Shown here: positions 1 to 7,647 of the stretch, one piece after another
Numbering within the stretch: the first letter of the stretch is position 1
How the letters are laid out: each line of letters begins with the position of its first letter
Assembly (NCBI GenBank): GCA_018363915.1
Contig: JAGZMY010000012.1
Coordinates: 1-54,631 of the forward strand
Source of the DNA: Anaerococcus vaginalis
GTDB taxonomy: Bacteria > Bacillota > Clostridia > Tissierellales > Peptoniphilaceae
DNA: 54,631 bases
Reading direction: 5' to 3'
Made by a program: the position numbers and the translations under genes
The notes under the pieces: generated by a model
What the model was told of the DNA's origin: nothing
Seen by the model: only the letters and a program-made list of their open reading frames with translations
The model's database searches: none

Positions 1-20
1 AGGATTAAAACAAAATTAAA

Positions 21-55
21 CGGAATGTCCCCTGTCATGTACAGATTACATTCCG
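21..55. other. Nested perfect hairpin of unknown role near the left edge
   Basis: An 8-bp perfect stem (21-28 with 48-55) encloses a smaller CTGT/ACAG stem (32-35 with 41-44). No T-run follows directly; a T-rich stretch begins near 112. It may be the tail of a transcript entering from the left, but I cannot assign it to a known RNA. The rest of 1-544 holds no credible gene, only the dispersed repeat at 304-333 and a terminator-like hairpin near 420. Confidence 0.35.
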
Positions 56-303
56 CTTAAAATATTATTAAATTATTCCGTGTTTACGGGTTCAGGTCAA
101 AAATTCCCGGTTTTTTTGTGTGTTTTTGTAAGCATACTTGTAATAGCTTCGTTTAGATTTTTCTTTTTTATTTATTTTTTATGAGATCTTTTTTTAATTT
201 CTAAAGTTTTTATTTTTTAATTATCCATTTTTTATCTATGAATTATTGGTTAATATATAAATATTAAGTCAATACAGAGATAATGAATATATATGTCAAT
301 TAC

Positions 304-333
304 CCATCTCGAGCGTAGTCGAGAGATCTCTTG
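304..333. repeat. Dispersed palindromic repeat (CCCATCTCGA...TCGAGAGATCTC type)
   Basis: The sequence CCCATCTCGAGCGTAGTCGA followed by GAGATCTC is nearly identical to 49211-49240 and related to segments at 5185-5267, 49041-49087 and 49276-49302. It is internally palindromic and non-coding. It is a family of dispersed intergenic repeats of unknown function. Confidence 0.65.
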
Positions 334-419
334 TATATTTTTATATTTAAATTTATTTTTCCTTTAGTAATTTTTTATATCGATTTTCACATTAAATTCC
401 ATATACTTTAATTTTTCTA

Positions 420-460
420 TCGCCAAATCTCTTTTAGGCGAATTTTTTTTATTTTTTTGC
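420..460 (+). terminator. Terminator-like hairpin upstream of the sigma factor gene
   Basis: A short stem TCGCC/GGCGA (about 420-441) is followed by a long T-rich run. It could end an upstream transcript or attenuate the leader of the sigma gene. The stem is only 5 bp, so the call is tentative. Confidence 0.4.
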
Positions 461-544
461 ATTTTATCTGATTAAACTTTTTCCAAAATTTTTACTAGAA
501 TTATGGTGTCGACAAATACAAGCGATCGCAGTTAGGAAAATTTA

Positions 545-1066
545 ATGAAAATATGTATAGAAAATTTGGATGCGATTATTGAAAAATATCAACCTCTTTT
601 GCTTTCTATGGCAAATAGGTTTGATATTTTTGACAAAAATGAGGCTTATATTATGGCAAGGGATATGGTTTTTGAAATTGTAGAAGATTTTGATGCTAAG
701 AAGGGGGCTTTTGGTGGATATTTGAAATATAGGCTGTATTTTTATTTTTTGAATGAGTGTAAGAAAGAAAAAATTTATTCTTTAAATTCTAAGGATATGC
801 AAGGTGTGGAAATTATAGAAAAAATAGATGATGATATTTCGATTGAGGATGATTTTGTAAGAAAAATCGAAATAAAGGAATTGGAAAATGCTCTTAAATC
901 TTTGAAAAAACAAGAGAGGGAAATTTTGTATTTAAAATATGATAAGAATTTTTCTCACAAGGAAATTGCAAGGCTTTTGAATCTTTCTACTAAATCTATT
1001 ACTAATTATCACTACCTTATTATTAAAAAGCTTAGGAAATATTTTGAGAAAGAGGATTTGGTTTAG
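545..1066 (+). CDS. Sigma-70 family RNA polymerase sigma factor (alternative)
   Basis: A 173-residue protein directing RNA polymerase to a special promoter set. Residues 1-70 resemble a divergent sigma region 2. Residues 105-165 form a region 4 helix-turn-helix: the segment LKKQEREILYLKYDKNFSHK leads into EIARLLNLSTKSITNYHYL, the classical turn and recognition helix. It is short, with no region 1 or 3, as in ECF or SigH/ComX-like factors. AGGAAAA precedes the ATG. A ComK-like gene follows 79 bp downstream on the same strand, so a role in competence or a stress state is possible, but that is inference. No anti-sigma gene is adjacent. Confidence 0.8.
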   Translation: MKICIENLDAIIEKYQPLLLSMANRFDIFDKNEAYIMARDMVFEIVEDFDAKKGAFGGYLKYRLYFYFLNECKKEKIYSLNSKDMQGVEIIEKIDDDISIEDDFVRKIEIKELENALKSLKKQEREILYLKYDKNFSHKEIARLLNLSTKSITNYHYLIIKKLRKYFEKEDLV

Positions 1067-1118
1067 TCTATTATTGACTAAATTATTGATTTATTGTACA
1101 CTTAATGTCTAGAGAAGT

Positions 1119-1137
1119 CTTTCTTCTTTAAAGAAAG
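1119..1137 (+). promoter_or_regulatory. Hairpin abutting the comK-like ribosome binding site
   Basis: A perfect 7-bp stem, CTTTCTT (1119-1125) and AAGAAAG (1131-1137), ends inside the AAAGGAGG ribosome binding site of the next gene (ATG at 1146). It could limit translation of the ComK-like protein. No mechanism is shown by the sequence beyond the overlap. Confidence 0.4.
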
Positions 1138-1145
1138 GAGGATTT

Positions 1146-1622
1146 ATGGACAAGGTTGTTGCAATTCTTCCAACTATAATCAAGGGAGTTGGGATTGGAT
1201 GTGAAGTTTATACCAACAAAAAAGTTTTTGTTGATAGGAGATCTTGCGAAGTTTTTTTGAAACACATGGCTTGTGAGAGATCTATTTCTGTTAAACTTAT
1301 GCACAAAAATATCAGGGAAATTTTAAAGGTTTCTAGGAATTTGCCTTATTGCATTGATGCTTTTAATGTGTTTTTTCCTTTTAAGATTAACCAAACCGAA
1401 AATGACGATTTTAGGCGTGGTTTTGTGAATTGTTATTATGTAAGGGATATTAAAAACTCAACTATAATTCTTAAAAATGGAATGACTATTTCAAGTCTAA
1501 ATAGGGACAGGGCGCTTAAAAATAATTTCAACAACGCAAGCAAAATTATGTATATGAAATTTGCAAGAGATATGGCAAAGATGAGAAGATCTATGGATTT
1601 CATTGATGAAATTGCTTTGTGA
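1146..1622 (+). CDS. ComK-like transcription factor (competence regulator family)
   Basis: A 158-residue protein. By eye it lines up with B. subtilis ComK over most of its length: the N-terminal AILP motif, a VDRRSC segment matching VDRSC, SRNLPYCIDAFNVFFPF matching the SHKPP..VDPSN..FLFP region, and ILKNGMTIS matching TFSNGKTMELP. The C-terminal helix-rich part after residue 120 is also comparable. ComK binds DNA and activates late competence (DNA uptake) genes in Bacillus. Here the gene lies downstream of an alternative sigma factor and ends at a strong bidirectional terminator. Family membership is likely; a role in competence in this organism is inferred. No DNA-uptake genes are in the window. 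Confidence 0.6.
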   Translation: MDKVVAILPTIIKGVGIGCEVYTNKKVFVDRRSCEVFLKHMACERSISVKLMHKNIREILKVSRNLPYCIDAFNVFFPFKINQTENDDFRRGFVNCYYVRDIKNSTIILKNGMTISSLNRDRALKNNFNNASKIMYMKFARDMAKMRRSMDFIDEIAL

Positions 1623-1654
1623 TTTTCTTATTATGGAATATGAAAATTCGGGTT

Positions 1655-1712
1655 AAAAAAGGGCTGTTGCAAAAATGAATAAGTCATTTTTGCAACAGCC
1701 TCTTATTTTTTT
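1655..1712. terminator. Bidirectional terminator between the comK-like gene and nagB
   Basis: A perfect 17-bp inverted repeat (1662-1678 with 1684-1700, loop of 5) is flanked by a T-run on the right and an A-run on the left, so it can end transcripts from both convergent genes. Confidence 0.9.
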
Positions 1713-2433
1713 ATTCTCCCATTGCCTCTTTGTCTACAAATAGGTAGCAGTTTGGATGAAGTGATAGGAAAGATGCTGGAAAAGATGGAGAAATTTCTTT
1801 GCCTTCTATTAATTTTTTAACTACATCTTTTTTATTTTTTCCGCTTGCTACAACTATTAGGGTTTTGGCATTAAAAGCATCTGCCATTCCCATTGAAATG
1901 GCGTATTTTGGAACATCATCTTTTGATTCGAAAAATCTTGAGTTTGCTTCGATGGTCGCATCTGCTAATTTTACTATTGATGTTCTTTTATTTAAAAATT
2001 CTCCTGGTTCGTTGAAAGCTAGGTGACCATTTGGTCCAAGGCCTAGAACTTGCAAATCTCTTGTTCCAAAATCGTCTAATAATTTATTGTATTCTTCTGC
2101 GTATTTTTCGTCGTTTGTGTCTGCTTTTGGTAGGTGGGTATTTTCTTTTTTGATATTTACGTGGTTAAATAAATTTTCATTCATAAAATATTGGTAGGAT
2201 TGTTCGTTTTGTGAACTAATTCCTACGTATTCGTCTAAATTTATTGTTTTTGCCCAATGAAAAGAAATTTCTCCTTCTTTTTGGGCTTTTATTAGGTTTT
2301 TATATAATCCGATTGGGGATGAGCCTGTTGCAAGTCCTAATTTTGATTGAGGTTTTTCTTGCAAAATGCTTATAAAAAGATCGGCTGCTTTTCGTGATAA
2401 TTCTTCGTATGATTCACTTATTATGACTTTCAT
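1711..2433 (-). CDS. nagB: Glucosamine-6-phosphate deaminase NagB
   Basis: A 240-residue enzyme converting glucosamine-6-phosphate to fructose-6-phosphate and ammonia in the cytoplasm, the last step of N-acetylglucosamine use. Seen: LATGSSPIGLYKNL near the N-terminus, INLDEYVG, and the family signature LGLGPNGHLAFNEPG around residues 130-145 with its catalytic Asn/His region. The length matches the shorter Gram-positive NagB type. It is a single gene on its strand. The TGGT-N4-ACCA operator found at the other amino-sugar operons is not visible upstream. The partner deacetylase NagA is at 26223-27350. Confidence 0.95.
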   Translation of the reverse strand: MKVIISESYEELSRKAADLFISILQEKPQSKLGLATGSSPIGLYKNLIKAQKEGEISFHWAKTINLDEYVGISSQNEQSYQYFMNENLFNHVNIKKENTHLPKADTNDEKYAEEYNKLLDDFGTRDLQVLGLGPNGHLAFNEPGEFLNKRTSIVKLADATIEANSRFFESKDDVPKYAISMGMADAFNAKTLIVVASGKNKKDVVKKLIEGKEISPSFPASFLSLHPNCYLFVDKEAMGE

Positions 2434-2560
2434 TTATAAACTCCTATAATTATATTATTTCTTGTATTTTACTCTTTTTTTTATTTTTTAAAAGTTTTAA
2501 CTCCTTATGTTTTGGGTATATATTAATCAAACAATAATTATACATAAAACGAGAATCAAA

Positions 2561-2719
2561 ATGAACAATAATGATAAAAAAATGAATTTGAAAAATTTTA
2601 TAATTTTAATTATTCTGATAATTTTAGTTAAATTTTTGATTGATGGTTTGTTGATATATTTCGGATACAAACCTTTATCAAATTATATTTCAGATATAAT
2701 AAAACAAATATTATCATGA
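2561..2719 (+). CDS. Small single-pass membrane protein, hypothetical
   Basis: A 52-residue product if translation starts at the MNNNDKK methionine; an upstream in-frame ATG at 2507 also exists, but neither has a good ribosome binding site. A lysine-rich start is followed by a transmembrane helix (FIILIILIILVKFLIDGLLI) and a polar tail. It lies nine bases before the start of a broken gene for a secreted peptide. A small membrane protein next to a secreted peptide could be an immunity protein; that is only a hypothesis. Confidence 0.45.
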   Translation: MNNNDKKMNLKNFIILIILIILVKFLIDGLLIYFGYKPLSNYISDIIKQILS

Positions 2720-2728
2720 GGAGAATAT

Positions 2729-3177
2729 ATGAAAAAAATTTTATATAAATAACCGCCATATTTTTGGCAATGTTCTTAGCATTTTCTAATTTCAGCGAAG
2801 TTTATGCAGATACAGATACAGATATAAATAACCCTTCTAATAACAGCGTAATGCTGAACTAAGAAAATTCATATATTACAGGTTATATCAATAATAACGG
2901 AGAGATTACGATATATGAACATAAAGATAATTATTCCGATAGAGTTGCATTAACAACTGTGGCTGTATATGTAGGAGGAATTTTAACTGGTTATATTTCA
3001 GCAAGCATTGTTGATGGTATAGTTATAAGTGCTACTGGAAAATCTGGTGGACAATGGGTAGCTAGTGCAATAAAACAAATTGTTGGGAAAAGATATAAAA
3101 AAGGAATGTCTGTTTATTTAAAAGGAAAACAATGCAATTATCCACCAAATTCTCAAATGGGTGCAAATTGTAAATAA
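2729..3177 (+). pseudogene. Broken gene for a secreted glycine-rich peptide (bacteriocin-like)
   Basis: ATG at 2729 follows a good AGGAG site, but this frame stops after seven codons (MKKILYK). In another frame the sequence continues as a clear signal peptide (AIFLAMFLAFSNFSEVYA) followed by a mature region, then meets an in-frame TAA at 2860-2862. The same frame then runs on to 3175-3177. One frameshift near 2747 and one nonsense codon thus break the gene. The downstream part has a hydrophobic Gly-rich stretch (VYVGGILTGYISASIVDG, then GKSGGQWVA) and a C-terminus with two cysteines. This looks like a pore-forming peptide, but I do not recognise the family. Confidence 0.55.
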
Positions 3178-3216
3178 GTATTTATCGCTAAATTATCGTT
3201 TATTCATAAAACAACA

Positions 3217-3246
3217 AAAGGCTTCTATCTTTTGATAGAAGCCTTT
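3217..3246. terminator. Intrinsic terminator serving the DUF711 gene
   Basis: A perfect 13-bp stem (3217-3229 with 3234-3246) has a TTTT loop and flanking A and T runs. It lies just beyond the stop of the leftward DUF711 gene and could also end the rightward pseudogene transcript. Confidence 0.8.
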
Positions 3247-3279
3247 ATTAAATATGAATAATTTTATAAGTGATTTTTT

Positions 3280-4635
3280 CTAATTTTTAAATGAATGGAC
3301 TGGAGCAGGGATTCTTCCTCCCCTATTTACAAATTTTTCTGCACTTGAATTATTCACTTCCATAATTGGAGCATAACCCAAAAGTCCTCCAAATTCTGCA
3401 AATTCTCCTTTTTTCTTGCCATAAACTGGTATAACCCTAACGGCTGTTGTTTTTTGATTTATAACTCCAATGGCTGCCTCATCCAAAATCATAGCAGAGA
3501 TTGTTGATGCTGGTGTATCGCCGGCAATTGCAATCATATCAAGTCCAACCGAACAAACTGAGGTCATGGCTTCAAGTTTGTCGAAGGTCAAATGTCCAGC
3601 TTGGGCAGCTTTTATCATTCCCTCATCTTCGCTTACTGGGATAAATGCTCCAGAAAGTCCGCCGACTGATGATGATGCCATAAGTCCTCCCTTTTTGACT
3701 GCATCATTTAAAATAGCAAGGGCAGCTGTTGTTCCGTGTCCTCCAACATTTTCAATTCCAATTTCTTCTAAAATTCTTCCAACGCTATCGCCAATTGCTG
3801 GAGTTGGGGCAAGTGATAAATCCAAAATTCCAAATTCTTTTCCAAGTCTTTTTGCAACATCACGACCTATCAAATCTCCCATTCTGGTGATTTTGAAAGC
3901 TGTTTTTTTGATTGTTTCGTAAACTTCATTAATTGGTTTTCCCCTATCTTTTTCAAGGGCAGATTTTACAACGCCAGGACCTGAAACTCCTACGTTTATA
4001 ACTGTATCGCCTTCACCTACTCCAAGAAAAGATCCAGCCATAAAAGGATTGTCTTCGACCGCATTTGCAAAGGCAACAAATTTTGCACAACCAAGTGAAT
4101 CTTGGTCCTTGGTTAATTTTGCCAATTCTTTGATTTTTTCTCCCAAAAGTTTTACCGCATCAAGATTAATTCCAGATCTTGTTGAACCAACATTTACAGA
4201 TGAACAAACATAATCAGTTGTAGATAAGGCATGAGGAATGGAATTTATCAAAATTTGGTCAGATTTTGTCATTGATTTATGAACAAGGGCAGAAAATCCC
4301 CCAATAAAATCTACACCAACTTCCTTAGCAACCTTATCCAAAACTTCTGCATAAGGCGTATAATCATCAATTTTTGAGCTTGCCGCAACCAAAGAAATTG
4401 GTGTTACAGAAATTCTATTATTAATTATAGGCACCCCATAAATTTCTTGGGCAAGTTTTGTGGTTTTGATGAAATTTTCAGTTTCTTTCATCATCTTGTC
4501 ATAAATTTTTTGGCATGATTTTTTATAATCACTATCTGCACAATCAAGAAGAGATATGCCCATGGTTATGGTTCTAATATCAAGGTGTTCTTGGTCGAGC
4601 ATTTTTATAGTTTCAATAATTTGCTTTGTATCCAT
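3280..4635 (-). CDS. UPF0210/DUF711 family protein (PFL family)
   Basis: A 451-residue cytoplasmic protein of the DUF711 family, common in Firmicutes and Archaea. The biochemical role is not established. Seen: several glycine-rich loops (GGFSALVHKSMT; VGVSGPGVVKSAL; VGGHGTTAALAIL) typical of the family. An in-frame ATG eight codons upstream exists, but the start at 4635 has AAGGA six bases ahead and begins one base after the preceding ACT-domain gene, so it is chosen. The ACT protein plus DUF711 pairing is conserved in many genomes and suggests the ACT domain regulates or partners this protein. Confidence 0.85.
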   Translation of the reverse strand: MDTKQIIETIKMLDQEHLDIRTITMGISLLDCADSDYKKSCQKIYDKMMKETENFIKTTKLAQEIYGVPIINNRISVTPISLVAASSKIDDYTPYAEVLDKVAKEVGVDFIGGFSALVHKSMTKSDQILINSIPHALSTTDYVCSSVNVGSTRSGINLDAVKLLGEKIKELAKLTKDQDSLGCAKFVAFANAVEDNPFMAGSFLGVGEGDTVINVGVSGPGVVKSALEKDRGKPINEVYETIKKTAFKITRMGDLIGRDVAKRLGKEFGILDLSLAPTPAIGDSVGRILEEIGIENVGGHGTTAALAILNDAVKKGGLMASSSVGGLSGAFIPVSEDEGMIKAAQAGHLTFDKLEAMTSVCSVGLDMIAIAGDTPASTISAMILDEAAIGVINQKTTAVRVIPVYGKKKGEFAEFGGLLGYAPIMEVNNSSAEKFVNRGGRIPAPVHSFKN

Positions 4636-4636
4636 A

Positions 4637-4906
4637 TTAAATCCTTGCCATCTTATCAAAAAGATCTTCGTTTTGAAGTCTTAGTTCAAGACCAATTTCT
4701 TCGCCCAATTTTGTCAAATCATCCTTTATTTTTTCAAAAGATTCGTTGGCATTAGTCAAATCAACGTTAATGATTCCCACAAAATTTTTCTCCATTATAG
4801 TTTGGTTAAAATCTAAAATATTCATATTATATTTATAAAGTAATTCGCTTACCCTATATACTATCCCAGGTTTGTCGTTTCCAATTATGGTTAAAATTGC
4901 TTTCAT
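4637..4906 (-). CDS. ACT domain-containing protein (UPF0237 family)
   Basis: An 89-residue protein that is a single ACT domain, a small ligand-binding fold usually sensing amino acids. Seen: the starting strand MKAILTIIGNDKPGIVYRVS, with the conserved G(N)DKPGI loop, and the beta-alpha-beta pattern through the rest. It lacks any catalytic domain. It is the first gene of a two-gene leftward operon with DUF711. The ligand cannot be told from sequence. Confidence 0.88.
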   Translation of the reverse strand: MKAILTIIGNDKPGIVYRVSELLYKYNMNILDFNQTIMEKNFVGIINVDLTNANESFEKIKDDLTKLGEEIGLELRLQNEDLFDKMARI

Positions 4907-5102
4907 AAAAATCTCCTTTTATTTTCTTACAAATATTTTAGCACATTAGCGAAAATATTGAAATTTATTTATAATTTTTGAAAATAATTTCAAAAAAATA
5001 AAGACTAAAAATAAAGTCTAAGAAATTTTAATTTGCACTATAAATTTTTTAAAAATTTATCGAAACAAAATTTAAAATAAGATAATTTTGGACAAAAAAA
5101 AA

Positions 5103-5311
5103 TCCTGCTTTTATGCAGGACCAGAGCGTAGACAAAGTCAGTTTAGTAATTCATTGTTAATTTAAAAATAAAATTACGCCACAACCCATCTCGACTAAGT
5201 GAGTGTAACGAACGCATGGAGAGATCTTATGAGATTTCTCCGCTCGTTGCACTCGGTCGAAATGGGTTAATTTTCTATTTTGTCAACAGTCTGATCTTGC
5301 TTTATGCAGGA
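5103..5311. mobile_element. MITE-like palindromic element inside a duplicated terminator hairpin (copy 1)
   Basis: The core runs from CAGAGCGTAGACAAA (5122-5136) to TTTGTCAACAGTCTG (5279-5293); these ends are inverted repeats matching at 12 of 15 positions. The core is flanked by two near-identical copies of one terminator stem-loop (5103-5120 and 5295-5311), which looks like a target duplication. Inside lies a roughly 40-bp inverted repeat of the CCCATCTCGA family (about 5184-5267). There is no coding capacity. The rubrerythrin transcript passes through the element and ends at the complete hairpin plus T-run at 5103. A second element with the same ends lies at 7648-7883. Confidence 0.7.
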
Positions 5312-5372
5312 CTTTTTTTGAAAGATTCTAATTTTTGTTTTTTTTTATATTTTCGTGTTTAATTTTTACTTA

Positions 5373-5966
5373 TTAATAGTTAAAGTTTGCAACTTCAAAG
5401 TATTCTTGTGGATGTTTACATGCTGGACAAAGTTTTGGAGCTTTTTTGCCTTCGTAGATATATCCACAGTTTAAACATTTCCATTTAACTGTTTCTTCTT
5501 TTTCAAATACTTTTCCATTTTCAATATTATCATGTAATTTTTGGTATCTATCTCTGTGAGCTGCTTCAACTTTTGCGATTTGTTCCCAGCTTCTTGCGAT
5601 TTCTTCAAATCCTTCTTCTCTTGCAACTTCTGCAAATGATGGATACATATCTTCAGCTTCTTCATTTTCTCCGCCGATTGCACCTTCAAGATTTGTTAAT
5701 GTATCATGATATACAACTGGGAATGCTGTATATTCTGGATTTAATTCGATTGCGTCTAATTTAAATTCTTCTTTTAAATATTTATAGAATACTTTAGCGT
5801 GTTCTTGTTCGTTTCTTGCTGTTTCTTCAAAAATTTCTTTGATTTGAACATATCCTTCTTTTTTAGCAATTTTAGCTGCTATTGTGTATCTCATTGTTGC
5901 TTGAGATTCACCTGCAAATGATGTAATTAAATTGCTAGCTGTTTTTGTTCCTTTTAATTCTGGCAT
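5373..5966 (-). CDS. rbr: Rubrerythrin
   Basis: A 197-residue non-haem iron peroxidase that reduces hydrogen peroxide in the anaerobe cytoplasm. An N-terminal ferritin-like four-helix domain carries the di-iron ligands (ETARNEQEHAKVF and the later EEGFEEIARSWEQIAKVEAAH motif). A C-terminal rubredoxin-like domain has two CxxC knuckles (CLNC, CPAC) about 12 residues apart. Length is normal. The promoter region carries PerR/Fur-like boxes, consistent with peroxide or iron control. It is monocistronic, ending at the hairpin within the palindromic element. Confidence 0.96.
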   Translation of the reverse strand: MPELKGTKTASNLITSFAGESQATMRYTIAAKIAKKEGYVQIKEIFEETARNEQEHAKVFYKYLKEEFKLDAIELNPEYTAFPVVYHDTLTNLEGAIGGENEEAEDMYPSFAEVAREEGFEEIARSWEQIAKVEAAHRDRYQKLHDNIENGKVFEKEETVKWKCLNCGYIYEGKKAPKLCPACKHPQEYFEVANFNY

Positions 5967-6017
5967 ATATGTACTTCCTTTCTACGTATTTTTTTACCGT
6001 TTCGTCTTTACAATTAT

Positions 6018-6099
6018 AGTATATCTTTTTATTTTAATTTGTCAAGAATGATTCTAAAGTTTTAATCATTCTAAATAGTGATTTTTATTATCATTATCA
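6018..6099 (-). promoter_or_regulatory. Rubrerythrin promoter with PerR/Fur-type boxes
   Basis: On the minus strand, -35 TTGACA (6040-6045) and -10 TATACT (6018-6023) are 16 bp apart. Upstream lie AGAATGATTCT (6045-6055), TTTTAATCATTCTAA (6060-6074; 12 of 14 fixed positions of the PerR consensus TTATAATNATTATAA) and TTATTATCATTATCA (6085-6099, close to a Fur box). Regulator identity is inferred. The rest of 6100-6300 shows nothing I can assign. Confidence 0.55.
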
Positions 6100-6335
6100 A
6101 TTTAGAAATGTTTTCTTACTTTTAAAGTTTTGACTTATTTAGATTTCAAAATATTTTGTAAGCAAATTATAAAATTATATTTAGCTAGTTAAGGATTAAA
6201 GATAAGCTTTTGGTTTTATAATTTTTTGCTTTTTAATTTTATTTAATTAATTACTTTATTTATTAACTATATTAGCAAAATAAATTTCCCATATTATTCC
6301 TTTTTGGGTATAATTTATCCAAAGGAGGATTTGTA

Positions 6336-7610
6336 ATGAAAATTGATTTTAATAATGTCGACTTATCAAATCTCAATTCTTATAAGGAAAAAAGTCTTGA
6401 TGCTTTTTCTTCTTTAATGAACAAAGACGGAGAAGGCAATGATTTTTTGGGTTGGATTGATAGGCCAAATAACCTAGATATGGAAGAATATGAAAGAATT
6501 AAAGTAGCTAGCAAAAAAATCCAAAACAATTCTGATTGTTTGGTAACTATTGGTATAGGTGGATCTTACCTTGGTACTAAGGCGGTTGACTATGCTATGA
6601 AGGGATATTTTCCTAAAAATGACAAGACTGAATTAATTTATGCAGGTCATCAAATTTCTGGGGAATATTTGCATGAACTTCTTGATTATCTAAAGGAAAA
6701 AGAATTTTCTATTAATGTAATTTCAAAATCAGGTACTACTACTGAACCTGCTATTGCCTTTAGATTTGTTAAGGAGCTTTTGGAAGAAAAATATGGAAAA
6801 GAAGAGGCTAAAGAAAGGATATTTGTTACAACTGATAGGCAAAAGGGAGCTTTAAAAGATTTGGCTAACAAGGAAGGCTATGAAACTTTTGTAGTTCCTG
6901 ATGATATTGGGGGAAGATTTTCTGTAATTTCTGCGGTTGGTCTTTTACCTTTGTGTGTTGCTGGAATTGACATTGATAAATTTGTCGCTGGATTTAAAAA
7001 AGGAATTGAAAATTATACTGTAGATTCTTTTGAAGAAAATAAGGCTATTCAGTATGCGGCTATTAGAAATATGTTAAATGAAGATGGCAAAGACCTTGAA
7101 GTTTTGGTAAATTATGAGCCAAAATTAAAATATGTTTCTGAATGGTGGAAGCAATTATTTGCTGAAAGTGAAGGAAAAGATGGTAAGGGAATTTTCCCAG
7201 TTTCTGTAAATAATACAACTGATCTTCACTCTGTTGGACAAATGATTCAAGAAGGCAAGAGAAATTTATTTGAAACTGTTTTGAAAGTTCAAAATGCCAA
7301 TAAGGACCTTACTATTATGGAAGATGAAGAAAATCTTGATGGTCTAAATTATCTTGCTGGCAAAAAAATGTCTTTTGTAAATGAAAAAGCAATGGAAGGA
7401 ACTATAATTGCCCACGTTAAGGGAAATGTTCCAAATATTTTATTGACAATTGATGATGTTTCAGCTGAAAGTTTGGGAGAATTATTCTATTTCTTTGAAA
7501 TAGTTGTTGGAGTAAGTGGATATATGCTAGGAGTAAATCCATTTAATCAACCAGGAGTTGAAGAATATAAATCTCAAATGTTCAAATTATTAGGTAAACC
7601 AGGATATTAA
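6336..7610 (+). CDS. pgi: Glucose-6-phosphate isomerase
   Basis: A 424-residue cytoplasmic enzyme interconverting glucose-6-phosphate and fructose-6-phosphate. Seen: sugar-binding SIS folds with the VTIGIGGSYLGTKAVDYA loop near residue 70, the VISKSGTTTEPAIAFR loop near 130, and GGRFSVISAVGLLPL around 190. The catalytic Glu/His regions follow (STDLHSVGQ-type motif read here as TTDLHSVGQ). This is the short Gram-positive type. AAGGAGG precedes the ATG, with a TATAAT-like -10 at about 6309. It is a single gene. Its terminator hairpin is interrupted by the second palindromic element. Confidence 0.97.
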   Translation: MKIDFNNVDLSNLNSYKEKSLDAFSSLMNKDGEGNDFLGWIDRPNNLDMEEYERIKVASKKIQNNSDCLVTIGIGGSYLGTKAVDYAMKGYFPKNDKTELIYAGHQISGEYLHELLDYLKEKEFSINVISKSGTTTEPAIAFRFVKELLEEKYGKEEAKERIFVTTDRQKGALKDLANKEGYETFVVPDDIGGRFSVISAVGLLPLCVAGIDIDKFVAGFKKGIENYTVDSFEENKAIQYAAIRNMLNEDGKDLEVLVNYEPKLKYVSEWWKQLFAESEGKDGKGIFPVSVNNTTDLHSVGQMIQEGKRNLFETVLKVQNANKDLTIMEDEENLDGLNYLAGKKMSFVNEKAMEGTIIAHVKGNVPNILLTIDDVSAESLGELFYFFEIVVGVSGYMLGVNPFNQPGVEEYKSQMFKLLGKPGY

Positions 7611-7647
7611 AAAAATTTAAAAATTTTATAATGTGTTTTACAAAAAA

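Noticed and set aside
1..120. Left-edge hairpins as a tRNA, tmRNA or rRNA 3' end
   Set aside because: No acceptor stem, CCA or T-arm consensus can be placed, so it is left as an unassigned hairpin.
522..529. GCGATCGC octamer before the sigma gene as an operator
   Set aside because: A single 8-bp palindrome with no second copy at a related promoter is too little evidence.
1655..1712. GGGCTGTTGCAAAA palindrome resembling insertion-sequence ends
   Set aside because: It is a single perfect 17-bp hairpin with T-runs both ways between convergent genes, with no transposase remnant or target duplication; it is a terminator.
3470..3922. 150-residue plus-strand ORF inside the DUF711 gene
   Set aside because: Shadow frame of a well-supported gene; composition is unnatural and no ribosome site is present.
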